Below the pieces are notes generated by a model. That model saw only the letters and a list, made by a program, of their open reading frames with translations, was not told the origin of the DNA and ran no database searches. From Nocardioides cremeus (GTDB taxonomy: Bacteria > Actinomycetota > Actinomycetes > Propionibacteriales > Nocardioidaceae), in the NCBI RefSeq assembly GCF_030518195.1, contig NZ_JAULSC010000017.1, positions 37,790 to 100,766 on the forward strand: a stretch of 62,977 nucleotides of DNA, given 5' to 3'. A program made the position numbers and the translations under genes. Below are positions 55,701-62,977 of this stretch, in pieces (the first letter of the stretch is position 1; each line of letters starts with the position of its first letter).

Positions 55701-57586
55701 TGGGCATCCTGGACCTGCGGCCGGTGCTCGTGGGGCTCGCCGGCGTGCTGGTGTGGGCCGTCGCCCCGCCCGCCCCCGCCGAGGCGCAGGAGCCCTTCGA
55801 GGGGATCGAGATCGAGCTCGTGGAGACCGACGACGACGGGACGGTGTCGGTGCTCCTGGGGGTCGGGCCCGATGCGGCACCTGAGTCGGTCGAGCAGCTG
55901 GCGCTGCAGGTCGATGGCCGGGCCGTGGAGGTGGTGGTCGAGCCCGTGGTCGCGGGCACCGTGGAGCGCACCACCGTGCTGGCCCTCGACGTCAGCAAGA
56001 GCATGCGCGGCGCCCCGCTCGCAGCAGCGCGCGACGCGGCGCTGCGATTCCTCGAGACCGTGCCCGACGACGTCCGTGTGGGCCTGGTGACCTTCGCCGG
56101 CTCGGTGCGGCAGCCGGTCGCCCCGACGACCGACCGCGACGCCGTCGCCGAGGCCGTGGGGGCCATCGTCCTCGGGGCGGGCACCCGGCTCCACGACGGG
56201 GTCGCGCGGGCAGCCCGCGCCACCGGGTCGGAGGGCGCCCGCTCGGTGCTGCTGCTCTCCGACGGACGCGACCGAGGGAGCAGGCTCGACGTGGGACGGG
56301 CGGCCACCGTCGTCGCCGGCACCGGGGCGGGCATCGACGCGGTGGCCCTGGAGCAGCGTCCGCGCGACCGTCGGCTCCTGGGCGAGCTCGTGCGCGAGGC
56401 GGGGGGCACGGTGGTCGACGCCACCGACGAGAGCGCGTTGTCCGGCCTGTTCGCGGCCGAGGCCGACGCTCTCGAGCGCCAGGTGCTGCTCTCCTTCACC
56501 CGTCCGGCCGGCGTCGCCGGCGAGGTCACCCTCGCCGTGCTCGACCCCGCCTCTCCCGGTGCTCCTCTGGACTCGGCGCTGGTGTCCCTCGGCAGCGTCG
56601 CGGTCCCCCCGGCCTCCGTGTCCGAGACCTCCACGACGGTGAGCCGAACCGCGTTCCTCGTCGGCCTCGGTGGCCTCGGCCTGGGGCTGCTCGTGGTCAC
56701 CGCCGTCGCCCTGGGGGCCGCACGCGGGCCGACCCGGGCGCAGTCCCAGCTCGCGGCGTACCTCGGCACCGCACCCTCCGAGTCCGCCGGCTCGGGGCTG
56801 AAGGCCTCGGCCGTCGGCCTCACCGACCGGTTGGTGCGCCCCGACCTGGAGCAGCGCGTCGCCCGCCGGCTCGCCGGCGCCGGCCTCGAGGTCACGGTGG
56901 CCGAGTGGTTGCTGCTGCGGGCCGGGCTGGTCCTGGCCCCCGCCGCCCTCGGCCTGGCGCTGGGCGGGCCGGTCCTGATGGTCCTCGGCCTCGCCTCCGG
57001 TGGTGTGTTGCCCGAGCTGTGGCTGCGTCGCAAGCACAGCAAGCGGCTGGCGGCGTTCGGCGCCCAGCTCGCCGAGACCCTGTCGCTGATGGCGGGCGGT
57101 CTCTCTGCCGGCCTCTCGGTCGCCCAGGCGATCGACACCGTGGTCCGGGAGGGCCAGGAGCCGATGGCCGGCGAGCTGCGCCGGGCACTCTCGGAGCACC
57201 GCCTGGGCGTGGGCATCGAGGAGGCCCTCGACTCGGTGGCCGAGCGGATGGGCAGCGACGACTTCGCCTGGGTGGTGATGGCCATCCGGATCCAGCGCGA
57301 GGTCGGCGGCAACCTGGCCGAGCTCCTGACCACCGTCTCCGAGACCCTGCGCGAGCGCGAGTTCCTGCGCCGCCAGGTGCGGACCCTGTCTGCCGAGGGA
57401 CGGCTCTCCGCCTGGATCCTCGGGTGCCTGCCGGTGGCGATGTTCCTGTTCCTGTTCTTCACGCGCGGCGAGTTCGTCCGCCCGCTGTACACGACCGGGG
57501 TCGGTCTGGTGCTGCTGGCCACCGCCGGCATGCTGCTGGCCCTCGGCTCGTTCACGATGTCCCGCATGGTCAAGGTGGAGGTCTGA
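55700..57586 (+). CDS. tadB: vWA domain fused to TadB (GspF-type platform protein)
   Basis: A 628-residue fusion. After a signal peptide (about 1-30) residues about 90-260 form a von Willebrand A domain with the MIDAS motif ALDVSKSMRGAPL (Asp-x-Ser-x-Ser), FAGSV and LLSDGRDRGS. A membrane helix follows (about 312-335). The TadB/GspF domain is C-terminal (from about 400: FGAQLAETLSLMAGGLSAGLSVAQAIDTVVREGQEPMAGELRRALSEHRLGVGIEEALDSVAERMGSDDFAWVVMAI) with three helices. The platform is cytoplasmic-side while the vWA domain is outside, so the protein couples an adhesin-like ectodomain to the assembly platform. The MIDAS Asp is intact. Confidence 0.9.
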   Translation: MGILDLRPVLVGLAGVLVWAVAPPAPAEAQEPFEGIEIELVETDDDGTVSVLLGVGPDAAPESVEQLALQVDGRAVEVVVEPVVAGTVERTTVLALDVSKSMRGAPLAAARDAALRFLETVPDDVRVGLVTFAGSVRQPVAPTTDRDAVAEAVGAIVLGAGTRLHDGVARAARATGSEGARSVLLLSDGRDRGSRLDVGRAATVVAGTGAGIDAVALEQRPRDRRLLGELVREAGGTVVDATDESALSGLFAAEADALERQVLLSFTRPAGVAGEVTLAVLDPASPGAPLDSALVSLGSVAVPPASVSETSTTVSRTAFLVGLGGLGLGLLVVTAVALGAARGPTRAQSQLAAYLGTAPSESAGSGLKASAVGLTDRLVRPDLEQRVARRLAGAGLEVTVAEWLLLRAGLVLAPAALGLALGGPVLMVLGLASGGVLPELWLRRKHSKRLAAFGAQLAETLSLMAGGLSAGLSVAQAIDTVVREGQEPMAGELRRALSEHRLGVGIEEALDSVAERMGSDDFAWVVMAIRIQREVGGNLAELLTTVSETLREREFLRRQVRTLSAEGRLSAWILGCLPVAMFLFLFFTRGEFVRPLYTTGVGLVLLATAGMLLALGSFTMSRMVKVEV

Positions 57587-57587
57587 G

Positions 57588-58520
57588 ATGTCCCCGATGC
57601 TGCTCCTTCTCGGTGGTGCCCTGATGCTCGTGGTGGCCGGCACCCTGGCGCTGTCCGTCGTCGGCGCCCTCAGCGTCGAGCGCGCCGCGGTGGGTCGCTC
57701 CGTGGCGCTCGTGCACGCGCTCGACGCGGCCCCTGACGCGCTGCGGTCGGAGGTGCAGCGTCCCTTCAACGAGCGGGTGCTGGCGCCGCTGGGCGACCGG
57801 CTCGTCGGCCTCGGCCGCAAGGTCGTGCGCGCCGGCACGGCCGAGCGGCTGCAACGGCGGCTCGACGTGGCCGGCAACCCGACGGGGTGGGACGTCTCGC
57901 GGGTCATCGGCACCAAGGTGCTGGGAGCCGGGCTGCTCGGCGTCCTGGCACTGGCCTGGGGCCTGTCCAGCGGCCGGTCGCCGCTCTCGGTCCTGGCAAT
58001 CGTGGCGGCCGGCGGCGCCTGCGGCTACGTGCTGCCCAACATCCTCCTCTACAACGCGGGGCAGAAGCGGGAGTCGCTGATGCAGCGCGAGCTCCCCGAC
58101 TCGATGGACCTGCTCACCATCTCGGTCGAGGCGGGCCTCGGTTTCGACGCGGCCGTGCACCGGGTGGCCCAGCAGACCACCGGCCCGCTGTCGCAGGAGC
58201 TGCACCGGCTGATCCAGGAGATGCAGCTCGGCGTCGGTCGCACCGAGGCGATGCGGGCGATGGCCGAGCGGACGACGCTGGCCGACCTGCGCTCCTTCTG
58301 CCTGGCCATGGTCCAGGCCGATCAGCTCGGTGTCCCCGTCGGCAAGGTGCTGAGGATCCAGAGCCGCGAGATGCGTGTGAAGCGCCGCCAGCGGGCGGAG
58401 GAGAAGGCGATGAAGGTGCCGGTGCGGATCACGGTGCCGCTGGTGCTCTTCATCCTGCCCTGCCTCTTCATCGTGGTGCTCGGCCCGGCCGGGATGAGCA
58501 TCGCGAAGGTGTTCGCATGA
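57588..58520 (+). CDS. tadC: TadC (GspF-type platform protein)
   Basis: A 310-residue platform protein partner of TadB. Helices at about 3-25, 105-140 and 285-308, and the GspF cytoplasmic domain (MQRELPDSMDLLTISVEAGLGFDAAVHRVAQQTTGPLSQELHRLIQEMQLGVGRTEAMRAMAERTTLADLRSFCLAMVQADQLGVPVGKVLRIQSREMRVKRRQRAEEKAMKVPVRI). The ATG at 57588 lies 1 bp after tadB. The stop overlaps the kinase ATG (ATGA). Confidence 0.94.
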   Translation: MSPMLLLLGGALMLVVAGTLALSVVGALSVERAAVGRSVALVHALDAAPDALRSEVQRPFNERVLAPLGDRLVGLGRKVVRAGTAERLQRRLDVAGNPTGWDVSRVIGTKVLGAGLLGVLALAWGLSSGRSPLSVLAIVAAGGACGYVLPNILLYNAGQKRESLMQRELPDSMDLLTISVEAGLGFDAAVHRVAQQTTGPLSQELHRLIQEMQLGVGRTEAMRAMAERTTLADLRSFCLAMVQADQLGVPVGKVLRIQSREMRVKRRQRAEEKAMKVPVRITVPLVLFILPCLFIVVLGPAGMSIAKVFA

Positions 58521-60115
58521 GTGGGGGGCGAGTCGGGCACGGAACGGCTCCCGAGACCGAGGCCTGGCGGCTGGGCGTCCTGGTGCGGGTCTGTGCCCTG
58601 GCGCTCCTCGTCGGGCAGCTGCTCGCCGAGCGGGTGCTGCTGTCCTCGCTCGACGCCGTGGTCACGCTGGTCGCCCTCGCCATCACCGTCAGCGTCCTCG
58701 ACCGGGCGCCTCGCGCCCTGGGGAGCACCTGGTACGGCCCCGTCGAAGGAGCCGTCACCGCGGGCGTGGTCCTCCTCGTCGGGCACGGCGCCGAGCCGCT
58801 GCTCGTGGTCCTGGGGGTCCCGGTGGTGCTGGCCGGGCTGCGCCGTGGCTACCTCGCCGCGGTCCTCACCTGGGCCGGCGCCATGACCGCCGGAGGAGCG
58901 ACCTACCTCGCGGCCCCGACCGAGGAGGTCGTGCCCGGTGAGCCCGCGGCCCTGGTCCTGTGGACCGTGATGGGCCTGGGCGCCGGCCTGGTCGCCGCGA
59001 CCCGTACCCGGTCGCGGCGCGCCGTGCTCGACTCCCGTGCGCCGCACGCCGCGGCCCACCAGCTCGTCCAGCAGCTTCACGGTCTCGTGCACGAGCGCGG
59101 CCTCGACGTCGACGTGGACGTCCTGGCCCGCGAGCTGCAGGTCACGGCCTGCGACCTCGTCGGAGCGGACCGGTCCTCGCTCTGGGTCCTGGACGAGCAG
59201 GGCACGCCCCGGCTGCTGTCCTCCTGCGGCCACGTCGGTGAGCGCGACGAGGCGCAGGCCCGGCTGACGGTCGGTTCCGCCCGCCCCCGGTCGGTCGACA
59301 GCCAGGTCTCGCTACCGCTGAGCGCCGGTGAGCTCGTCTTCGGTGCGCTCGTGCTGTCCGACCTCGAGCCCTCCGTCCCGGTGGACGCCGACCTGGTCCA
59401 GGAGCGCGTCGGCCCGCTCGCCCTGCGCCTCGACACCGCGCTGCTGGCTGGCTCCATCCGCAGCGGTGCCACCCACGACGAGCGGCAACGCCTGGCACGC
59501 GAGCTGCACGACGGGCTGGCGCAGCGGACTGTGGCTATCGGCTACCTCGCCGAGGAGCTGGTGGACCTCGCCGACTCGGCCGAGCTGGCTCGCACCGCCG
59601 ACGAGCTGCGCGACGAGGTCGCCAACCTGACCCGCGAGATGCGTTCCTCCGTCCTCGACCTGCACCACGACCTCGTGGGTGACGCAGGCGTGGCCGACGC
59701 CATCGGTGGCTGCGTGCGCCGCATCGCCGCGCGCCGAGGCCTGCGGGTGCACGTGCTCCTCGAGGAGACCGGACCGCGCCTGGCGCCCGAGCTGGAGCTG
59801 CAGGTGCTGCGGATCGCGCAGGAGGCCGTCGCCAACGTCGACCGGCACGCGCGGGCGAGCACCCTGTGGCTGACGCTGCGCCGGCACGGCTGCACGCTGC
59901 GCCTCGAGGTCGAGGACGACGGCGTCGGTGGCGCTGCTCCCCGCCCGGGACACCTGGGCCTCGAGTCGATGCGCCAGCGGGCCCGGCAGCTGGGCGGCGA
60001 CCTCACCGTCGGCGAACGACCCGGGGGCGGCACGTGCGTCGTGCTGGTCACGCCGGGCGACCACCGCGAGACCATCACCAGAGGAGACGACCGTGCGTGT
60101 GCTGCTGATCGATGA
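58517..60115 (+). CDS. Membrane histidine kinase with GAF domain, in the Tad operon
   Basis: A 532-residue NarL-class kinase. The N-terminal region has about five membrane helices (20-165). A GAF-like domain follows (about 180-310). The HisKA_3 domain has HDERQRLARELHDGLAQRTVAIGYL (His near 331), and the HATPase has LRIAQEAVANVDRHARASTLWLTL, VEDDGVGGAAP and GHLGLESMRQRA. Its ATG overlaps tadC and its end overlaps the response regulator by 23 bp, so it is part of the pilus operon. It likely adjusts pilus gene expression to an envelope or cytoplasmic signal. Confidence 0.92.
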   Translation: MSGGRVGHGTAPETEAWRLGVLVRVCALALLVGQLLAERVLLSSLDAVVTLVALAITVSVLDRAPRALGSTWYGPVEGAVTAGVVLLVGHGAEPLLVVLGVPVVLAGLRRGYLAAVLTWAGAMTAGGATYLAAPTEEVVPGEPAALVLWTVMGLGAGLVAATRTRSRRAVLDSRAPHAAAHQLVQQLHGLVHERGLDVDVDVLARELQVTACDLVGADRSSLWVLDEQGTPRLLSSCGHVGERDEAQARLTVGSARPRSVDSQVSLPLSAGELVFGALVLSDLEPSVPVDADLVQERVGPLALRLDTALLAGSIRSGATHDERQRLARELHDGLAQRTVAIGYLAEELVDLADSAELARTADELRDEVANLTREMRSSVLDLHHDLVGDAGVADAIGGCVRRIAARRGLRVHVLLEETGPRLAPELELQVLRIAQEAVANVDRHARASTLWLTLRRHGCTLRLEVEDDGVGGAAPRPGHLGLESMRQRARQLGGDLTVGERPGGGTCVVLVTPGDHRETITRGDDRACAADR

Positions 60116-60731
60116 CCACGAGCTGATCAGGCAAGGCCTCTCGCGGGTCTTCGAACGCTCCGGCGACGACGAGGTCGTGGGTCAGGCCGGCTCGGTGGCC
60201 GAGGGCCTGGCCATGGCGGCGGTGCTCACGCCCGACGTCGTGGTCACCGACCTCGAGCTGCCCGACGGCAGCGGCTTCGACGTCGTCCGTCGGCTGCGGG
60301 CCGCCAGCGACACGATCGGGCTGGTGGTGCTCACGATGCACCGCGGCGACGAGGCGGTGCTGGCCGCGTTGGAGGCCGGGGCCTCGGCGTTCCTGACGAA
60401 GGAGACGCGCGGGACCGACGTGGTCGCTGCCGCACACCGCGCGGCGCGCTCGCCGCGCGCCTTCGTGGCGCCCAGCCTCGCGGGAGCGGTCGCTCGTGGT
60501 GCTGCGGGGGCCGGTGCCCGGCTCACCCGGCGCGAGCAGCAGGTGCTGCAGCTCGTCGCCGAGGCCGAGGGCACGGCCGGCATCGCGCGACGGCTCTACA
60601 TGGGGGAGTCCACCGTGAAGACCCACCTCAACCGGATCTTCCGCAAGCTGGGCGTCTCGAACCGCACCCAGGCGCTGGCCGCCGCCCACCGCCTGGGGCT
60701 GCTCCTGGACCACGCCCCGAGCCCCGGCTGA
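60093..60731 (+). CDS. NarL/FixJ-type response regulator
   Basis: A 212-residue regulator. Receiver domain with the acidic pocket LLIDDHELIRQGLSRVF, phospho-acceptor Asp53 in VVTDLELPDGSG, and switch residues LTMHRGDE and LTKET. A LuxR-type HTH is C-terminal (LTRREQQVLQLVAEAEGTAGIARRLYMGESTVKTHLNRIFRKLGVSNRTQALAAA). The GTG at 60093 has AGAGGAG upstream and lies inside the kinase gene. A strong terminator follows, then the flp pilin gene: the pair is well placed to control pilin. Confidence 0.94.
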   Translation: MRVLLIDDHELIRQGLSRVFERSGDDEVVGQAGSVAEGLAMAAVLTPDVVVTDLELPDGSGFDVVRRLRAASDTIGLVVLTMHRGDEAVLAALEAGASAFLTKETRGTDVVAAAHRAARSPRAFVAPSLAGAVARGAAGAGARLTRREQQVLQLVAEAEGTAGIARRLYMGESTVKTHLNRIFRKLGVSNRTQALAAAHRLGLLLDHAPSPG

Positions 60732-60752
60732 CACTTCCCACCCGACCCGCCC

Positions 60753-60784
60753 GAGCCGCGCCCACCTCTCCCGGGGCGCGGCTC
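60753..60784 (+). terminator. GC-rich hairpin terminator after the Tad operon
   Basis: GAGCCGCGCCC (60753-60763) pairs exactly with GGGCGCGGCTC (60774-60784) across a 10-nt loop, 22 bp after the response-regulator stop. It separates the long operon from the flp pilin transcription unit. Confidence 0.8.
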
Positions 60785-60984
60785 GAGTGCGTCCGGGGCA
60801 GGGGCTGGGACAAGGACCGGGGCAGGGTCGCGGACATGGCCCGAAATGACTACGTCGCCGGGTACCGGAGTTGGACTACCGGGCCCCCGGACCGCGGGAG
60901 TCTGGAAGCACCAAAGGAACCCCGGACGGGGGACCAGCACCCGGCACCGGACCCTCCGGAGCCCCATCACCTCAGGAGAACCCC
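60785..60984 (+). promoter_or_regulatory. flp upstream region with complex inverted repeats
   Basis: Two hundred bases separate the terminator from the flp start. Nested short inverted repeats are visible (CCGGGTACCGG and GGGCCCCCGGACCGC within 60858-60900). ATGGCCCGAAATGACT (60836-60851) has a weak likeness to TGCCCCAAATGGGC before tadE. I cannot match the region to a known riboswitch. AGGAGA lies before the ATG. Confidence 0.4.
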
Positions 60985-61176
60985 ATGATCGAGAAGCTGC
61001 AGCTCATGACCCTCGTGTTCATCGGCGACCTCAAGGAGAAGCGCTCCGAGCGCGGCGCCACCGCGGTCGAGTACGGCCTGATGGTCAGCCTGATCGCGCT
61101 GGCGATCATCGGGGTCGTCACCATCCTCGGAACCACTCTCGCGGGCGAGTTCCAGACGGTCGTGGACGCTCTCTGA
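60985..61176 (+). CDS. flp: Flp/Fap-type pilin
   Basis: A 63-residue major pilin. The processing site is in RSERGATAVEYGLMVSLIALAIIGVVTILG: cleavage after the Gly before ATAVEY, Glu at +5, then one hydrophobic helix. The leader (about 24 residues) is long compared with many Flp pilins. It is separate from the assembly genes behind a terminator, which would allow high expression. The prepilin peptidase needed for it is not in this window. Confidence 0.95.
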   Translation: MIEKLQLMTLVFIGDLKEKRSERGATAVEYGLMVSLIALAIIGVVTILGTTLAGEFQTVVDAL

Positions 61177-61210
61177 CGTCACTGATCAAGGCGACCGCAC
61201 CGGTCGCGTC

Positions 61211-61251
61211 ATGACAGAGCCCCCGGACACAGGGTCCGGGGGCTCTGTCAT
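61211..61251. terminator. Perfect 18-bp bidirectional terminator
   Basis: ATGACAGAGCCCCCGGAC (61211-61228) pairs fully with 61234-61251 across a 5-nt loop (ACAGG). It lies between the flp gene and the convergent bL37-like gene and would end both transcripts. Confidence 0.93.
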
Positions 61252-61270
61252 GCGTGTTGCTGGCGCGCTG

Positions 61271-61345
61271 TCAGGCGTTGGGGCGCTTCCCGTGGTTCGC
61301 GCCCTTCTTGCGACGAGCGCGGCGCTTGCGGCCGGTCTTGCCCAT
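61271..61345 (-). CDS. bL37-like small ribosomal protein (24 residues)
   Basis: A 24-residue very basic peptide, MGKTGRKRRARRKKGANHGK followed by RPNA. GGAGGAG lies 6-7 nt before the ATG. This length and the ANHGKRPN ending match the actinobacterial large-subunit protein bL37 (first seen in mycobacterial ribosome structures), formerly annotated as an AURKAIP1/COX24-like short protein. It is below usual gene-calling limits and easy to miss. No partner genes. Confidence 0.75.
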   Translation of the reverse strand: MGKTGRKRRARRKKGANHGKRPNA

Positions 61346-61440
61346 GGTGTTCTCCTCCGAATCGCGGTCGACCCGTGGCTGGGCCAAGGGTCAGTCTCTC
61401 AAATGACGGTCCCGGGCACGAATTGACCCCCGCCGAGCCG

Positions 61441-62480
61441 GGCTCTTGTGACTGATGTGTGGGTCATGTTCGGCCGGGGAGGGTTGGTCGGTGTCCGCCG
61501 AGGGTGAGCATGAGCAGGGCGATGAGGGCGTCGGGGTCTTTGAAGCCGAAGGCCATGCGGGTGCGCAGGCGGATCTTGGTGTTGACCGACTCGGTTCGTC
61601 CGTTCGAGAGCCCGTGGGTGATCGCGGCGATGATTGGTTCGCGTTGACGGCGCACGGTGCGCTGCAGGTCGACCATGTGCGGGATCCGGGAGGCTGCGGC
61701 TGAGCGGCACCAGGCGTCGAGTGCATCGGGGGCCTCGTGGGCGGGGAGCTTGAAGACCAGCCGGAGGCCTTCTTTGAGGAGGTAGGCGCGGTAGAGGCGG
61801 GTGTCGTTGACCGCGAGCCACTCGAGCTTGGCTTGTTGGCGCTCGGTGAGGTTCTCGGGGTTCTTCCACAGCGAGTACCGCACCCGGGTCAGCGCCTGGA
61901 CCCGTTCGGCTCCCAGGTGGGGCGGGTCGCTGGCGGCGGGGCGCCCGCGTCGGCGTGGGTTGGCCCGCAGTGCGGTCTTGGCCTCACGCCATGCCTGCAG
62001 GCGCAGCTCACCGAGGGCGTCGTTGGCCCACTTCACTACGTGGAAGGGGTCGGCGACCTGGACCGCGGCCGGACAGTTCAGGGCCACCACGTCGGCGATG
62101 TACTTGGCTGAATCGGCCGAGACGTGGGTGATCTGGGCGCACCGCTGCGGTCCCAGGGCGGTGAAGAAGGACTGCAGGGTGGCCTTGGTCTGGCCCTTGC
62201 CGGCCCACACCAGCCGGCCGGTGTCGTGGTCGACCACGACCATCAAGTACAGGTGTCCGCGCCGGTAGGAGACCTCATCGATCCCGATGCGTGAGAGCCC
62301 GGCGAGCTGGTCGACCGTGCCGCCGGTATCGGCCCAGACCCGGGCGATGATCGACCCGACGGTGCGCCAGGCGATGCGCATCAGCGCCGTGGCTGCGGTC
62401 TTGGAGGTCTGGGTGGCCAGCCACGCCACGGTGTCGTCGAAGTTGCGGGTGTGCCCGGCGTCGTGGCGTGAGCGTGTCAA
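61441..62480 (-). mobile_element. ISL3-family insertion sequence, 5'-truncated
   Basis: The left terminus begins near 61441 with GGCTCTTGTGACTG, an ISL3-like end 23 bp beyond the transposase stop. The transposase reading starts at about 62480 without its N-terminal zinc-ribbon third. The missing part is replaced by IS256-type sequence, so this copy was cut by a later insertion. Confidence 0.75.
61464..62480 (-). pseudogene. ISL3-family transposase, N-terminally truncated
   Basis: A 338-residue remnant of a DDE transposase of about 430-440 residues. Catalytic region visible: RIGIDEVSYRRGHLYLMVVVDHDTGRLVWAGKG, then VADPFHVVKWANDALGELRL, and ISNGRTESVN-like SNGRTESVNTKIRLRTRMAFGFKD near the end (Glu). 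The first residues MTRSRHDAG are the junction with the neighbouring element. It should not move by itself. Confidence 0.8.
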
Positions 62481-62860
62481 CTTTTCTGTGTAAGGCGGCC
62501 GATCTCTTTACTTTGAGTTGGGCTTACAGGTGGGGGTTGATGCGGTCGGGGTAGGCGATCGCGAGTTGGGCGAGGGCCTGCTTCCAGTTCGTGACGACCT
62601 GTCCTTCGACGAGGCGGCCTTGGGCCTTGCGCTCCTTGCCCTTCTTGCCGCGGTCCCGGTCTCTGTCGCGGGCTCGTTTGTCCTCGATGGTGCAGATCGC
62701 CAGCCACAGCAGCTTGACCGCGGCGTCGTCGCTGGGGAAGTGACCGCGGTTCTTGGTGACCTTCCTGAGCTGGTAGTTCAGCGACTCGATGGAGTTGGTG
62801 GTGTAGATGACGCGGCGCAGCTCGGGTGGGAACGCCAGGAACGGGGTGAACCGCTCTGAG
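62481..62860 (-). mobile_element. IS256-family transposase remnant (C-terminal part)
   Basis: Minus-strand codons from 62860 down to a TAA at 62524-62526 read SERFTPFLAFPPELRRVIYTTNSIESLNYQLRKVTKNRGHFPSDDAAVKLLWLAICTIEDKRARDRDR...YPDRINPHL, the typical IS256 mutator-type C-terminus with the IESLN Glu motif. It is cut at 62861 by another element. The element's right end lies near 62475-62500 (TGTCAACTTTTCTGTGTAAG), inside the ISL3 copy. Confidence 0.8.
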
Positions 62861-62977
62861 TGTGCCAGTCTGAAGTGGCCCCACTTGGAGCCGTAGTGCT
62901 GGCTTGAAGTGGCCCCACCCTCGACCTACTTGTCCCCGTACTTTCGTGCCCGTCTGCCAAGGCGAGTCACGAGAGAT
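62861..62977. mobile_element. Probable IS21-family element end, running off the window
   Basis: Two related repeats, CAGTCTGAAGTGGCCCCAC (62867-62885) and TGGCTTGAAGTGGCCCCACC (about 62904-62922), begin where the IS256 transposase is interrupted. Multiple TGAAGTGGCCCC-type terminal repeats are typical of IS21-family ends. No transposase is visible in the remaining bases, so the family call is tentative. Confidence 0.5.

Noticed and set aside
60785..60984. Cyclic-di-GMP riboswitch before flp
   Set aside because: The conserved GEMM core bases are not present; only unspecific inverted repeats are seen.

Overview
The window is very GC-rich with GTG/TTG starts, many 4-bp ATGA/GTGA overlaps, a mycothiol-type SigR/RsrA pair, a 13E12/DUF222 HNH gene with an actinobacterial LexA box, and a 24-residue bL37-like ribosomal gene. 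This points to an actinobacterium, most plausibly Nocardioides or another Nocardioidaceae. That placement is an inference from gene content and style.

Layout. 1-2.9 kb: the head of a leftward complex I-like operon (NuoA-like, then a NuoB-like protein ending in a Asp-Met-Asp-His-Gly repeat), opposite an ArsR regulator, a small membrane protein and a multicopper oxidase. 2.9-12 kb: a thiol and sulfane-sulfur block with thioredoxin, CcdA, a DsbA-like protein, a CPVC membrane protein, an ArsR-rhodanese fusion, MmpL, TauE, a persulfide-dioxygenase-like MBL/rhodanese protein, rhodanese, DUF302 and a CstR-type sensor. Three matching 15-bp operator-like sites link parts of this block. 12-18.5 kb: mixed genes (ACT protein, DUF1801, TVP38, a Crp fragment head-to-head with a short histidine kinase, CopC, a CapA/M15 fusion, an SGNH hydrolase).

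18.6-28.1 kb: a complete selenocysteine module. selB, selA and tRNA-Sec run leftward. fdhA (with an in-frame UGA and a SECIS-like hairpin), fdhB, nrfD and selD run rightward with overlapping ends, so the machinery sits next to the selenoprotein that needs it. 28.3-43.4 kb: an arsenate reductase and flavoprotein, secreted or envelope proteins, DUF445, the SOS-boxed HNH gene, S4 protein, an FMN oxidase, FKBP, signal peptidase I, a MerR-DICT/FAD/4-TM operon, an arsR-acr3 pair and a CBS protein. 43.5-50.1 kb: a housekeeping block (hisN, rsgA, aroA), a DoxX-like protein, SRAP, a hydrolase and sigR-rsrA.

50.2-61.2 kb: a Tad/Flp pilus locus (tadE, tadG-like, cpaB, tadZ, tadA, vWA-tadB fusion, tadC), then a histidine kinase and response regulator and the flp pilin. 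No prepilin peptidase or outer-membrane secretin is present, as expected in part for a Gram-positive. 61.4 kb to the end is nested insertion-sequence debris (ISL3, IS256, probable IS21 end).

Regulatory logic readable from the DNA: SigR-type promoters (GGGAAC-N18-GTT) lie before sigR and inside the 3' end of ccdA before thioredoxin; CstR-type operators lie at the rhodanese/DUF302 divergent region and again before thioredoxin; palindromes sit at the starts of the ArsR-rhodanese, MerR-DICT and arsR-acr3 operons; and a perfect LexA box precedes the HNH gene. Several short repeat families of unknown role run through intergenic DNA and sometimes through gene ends.
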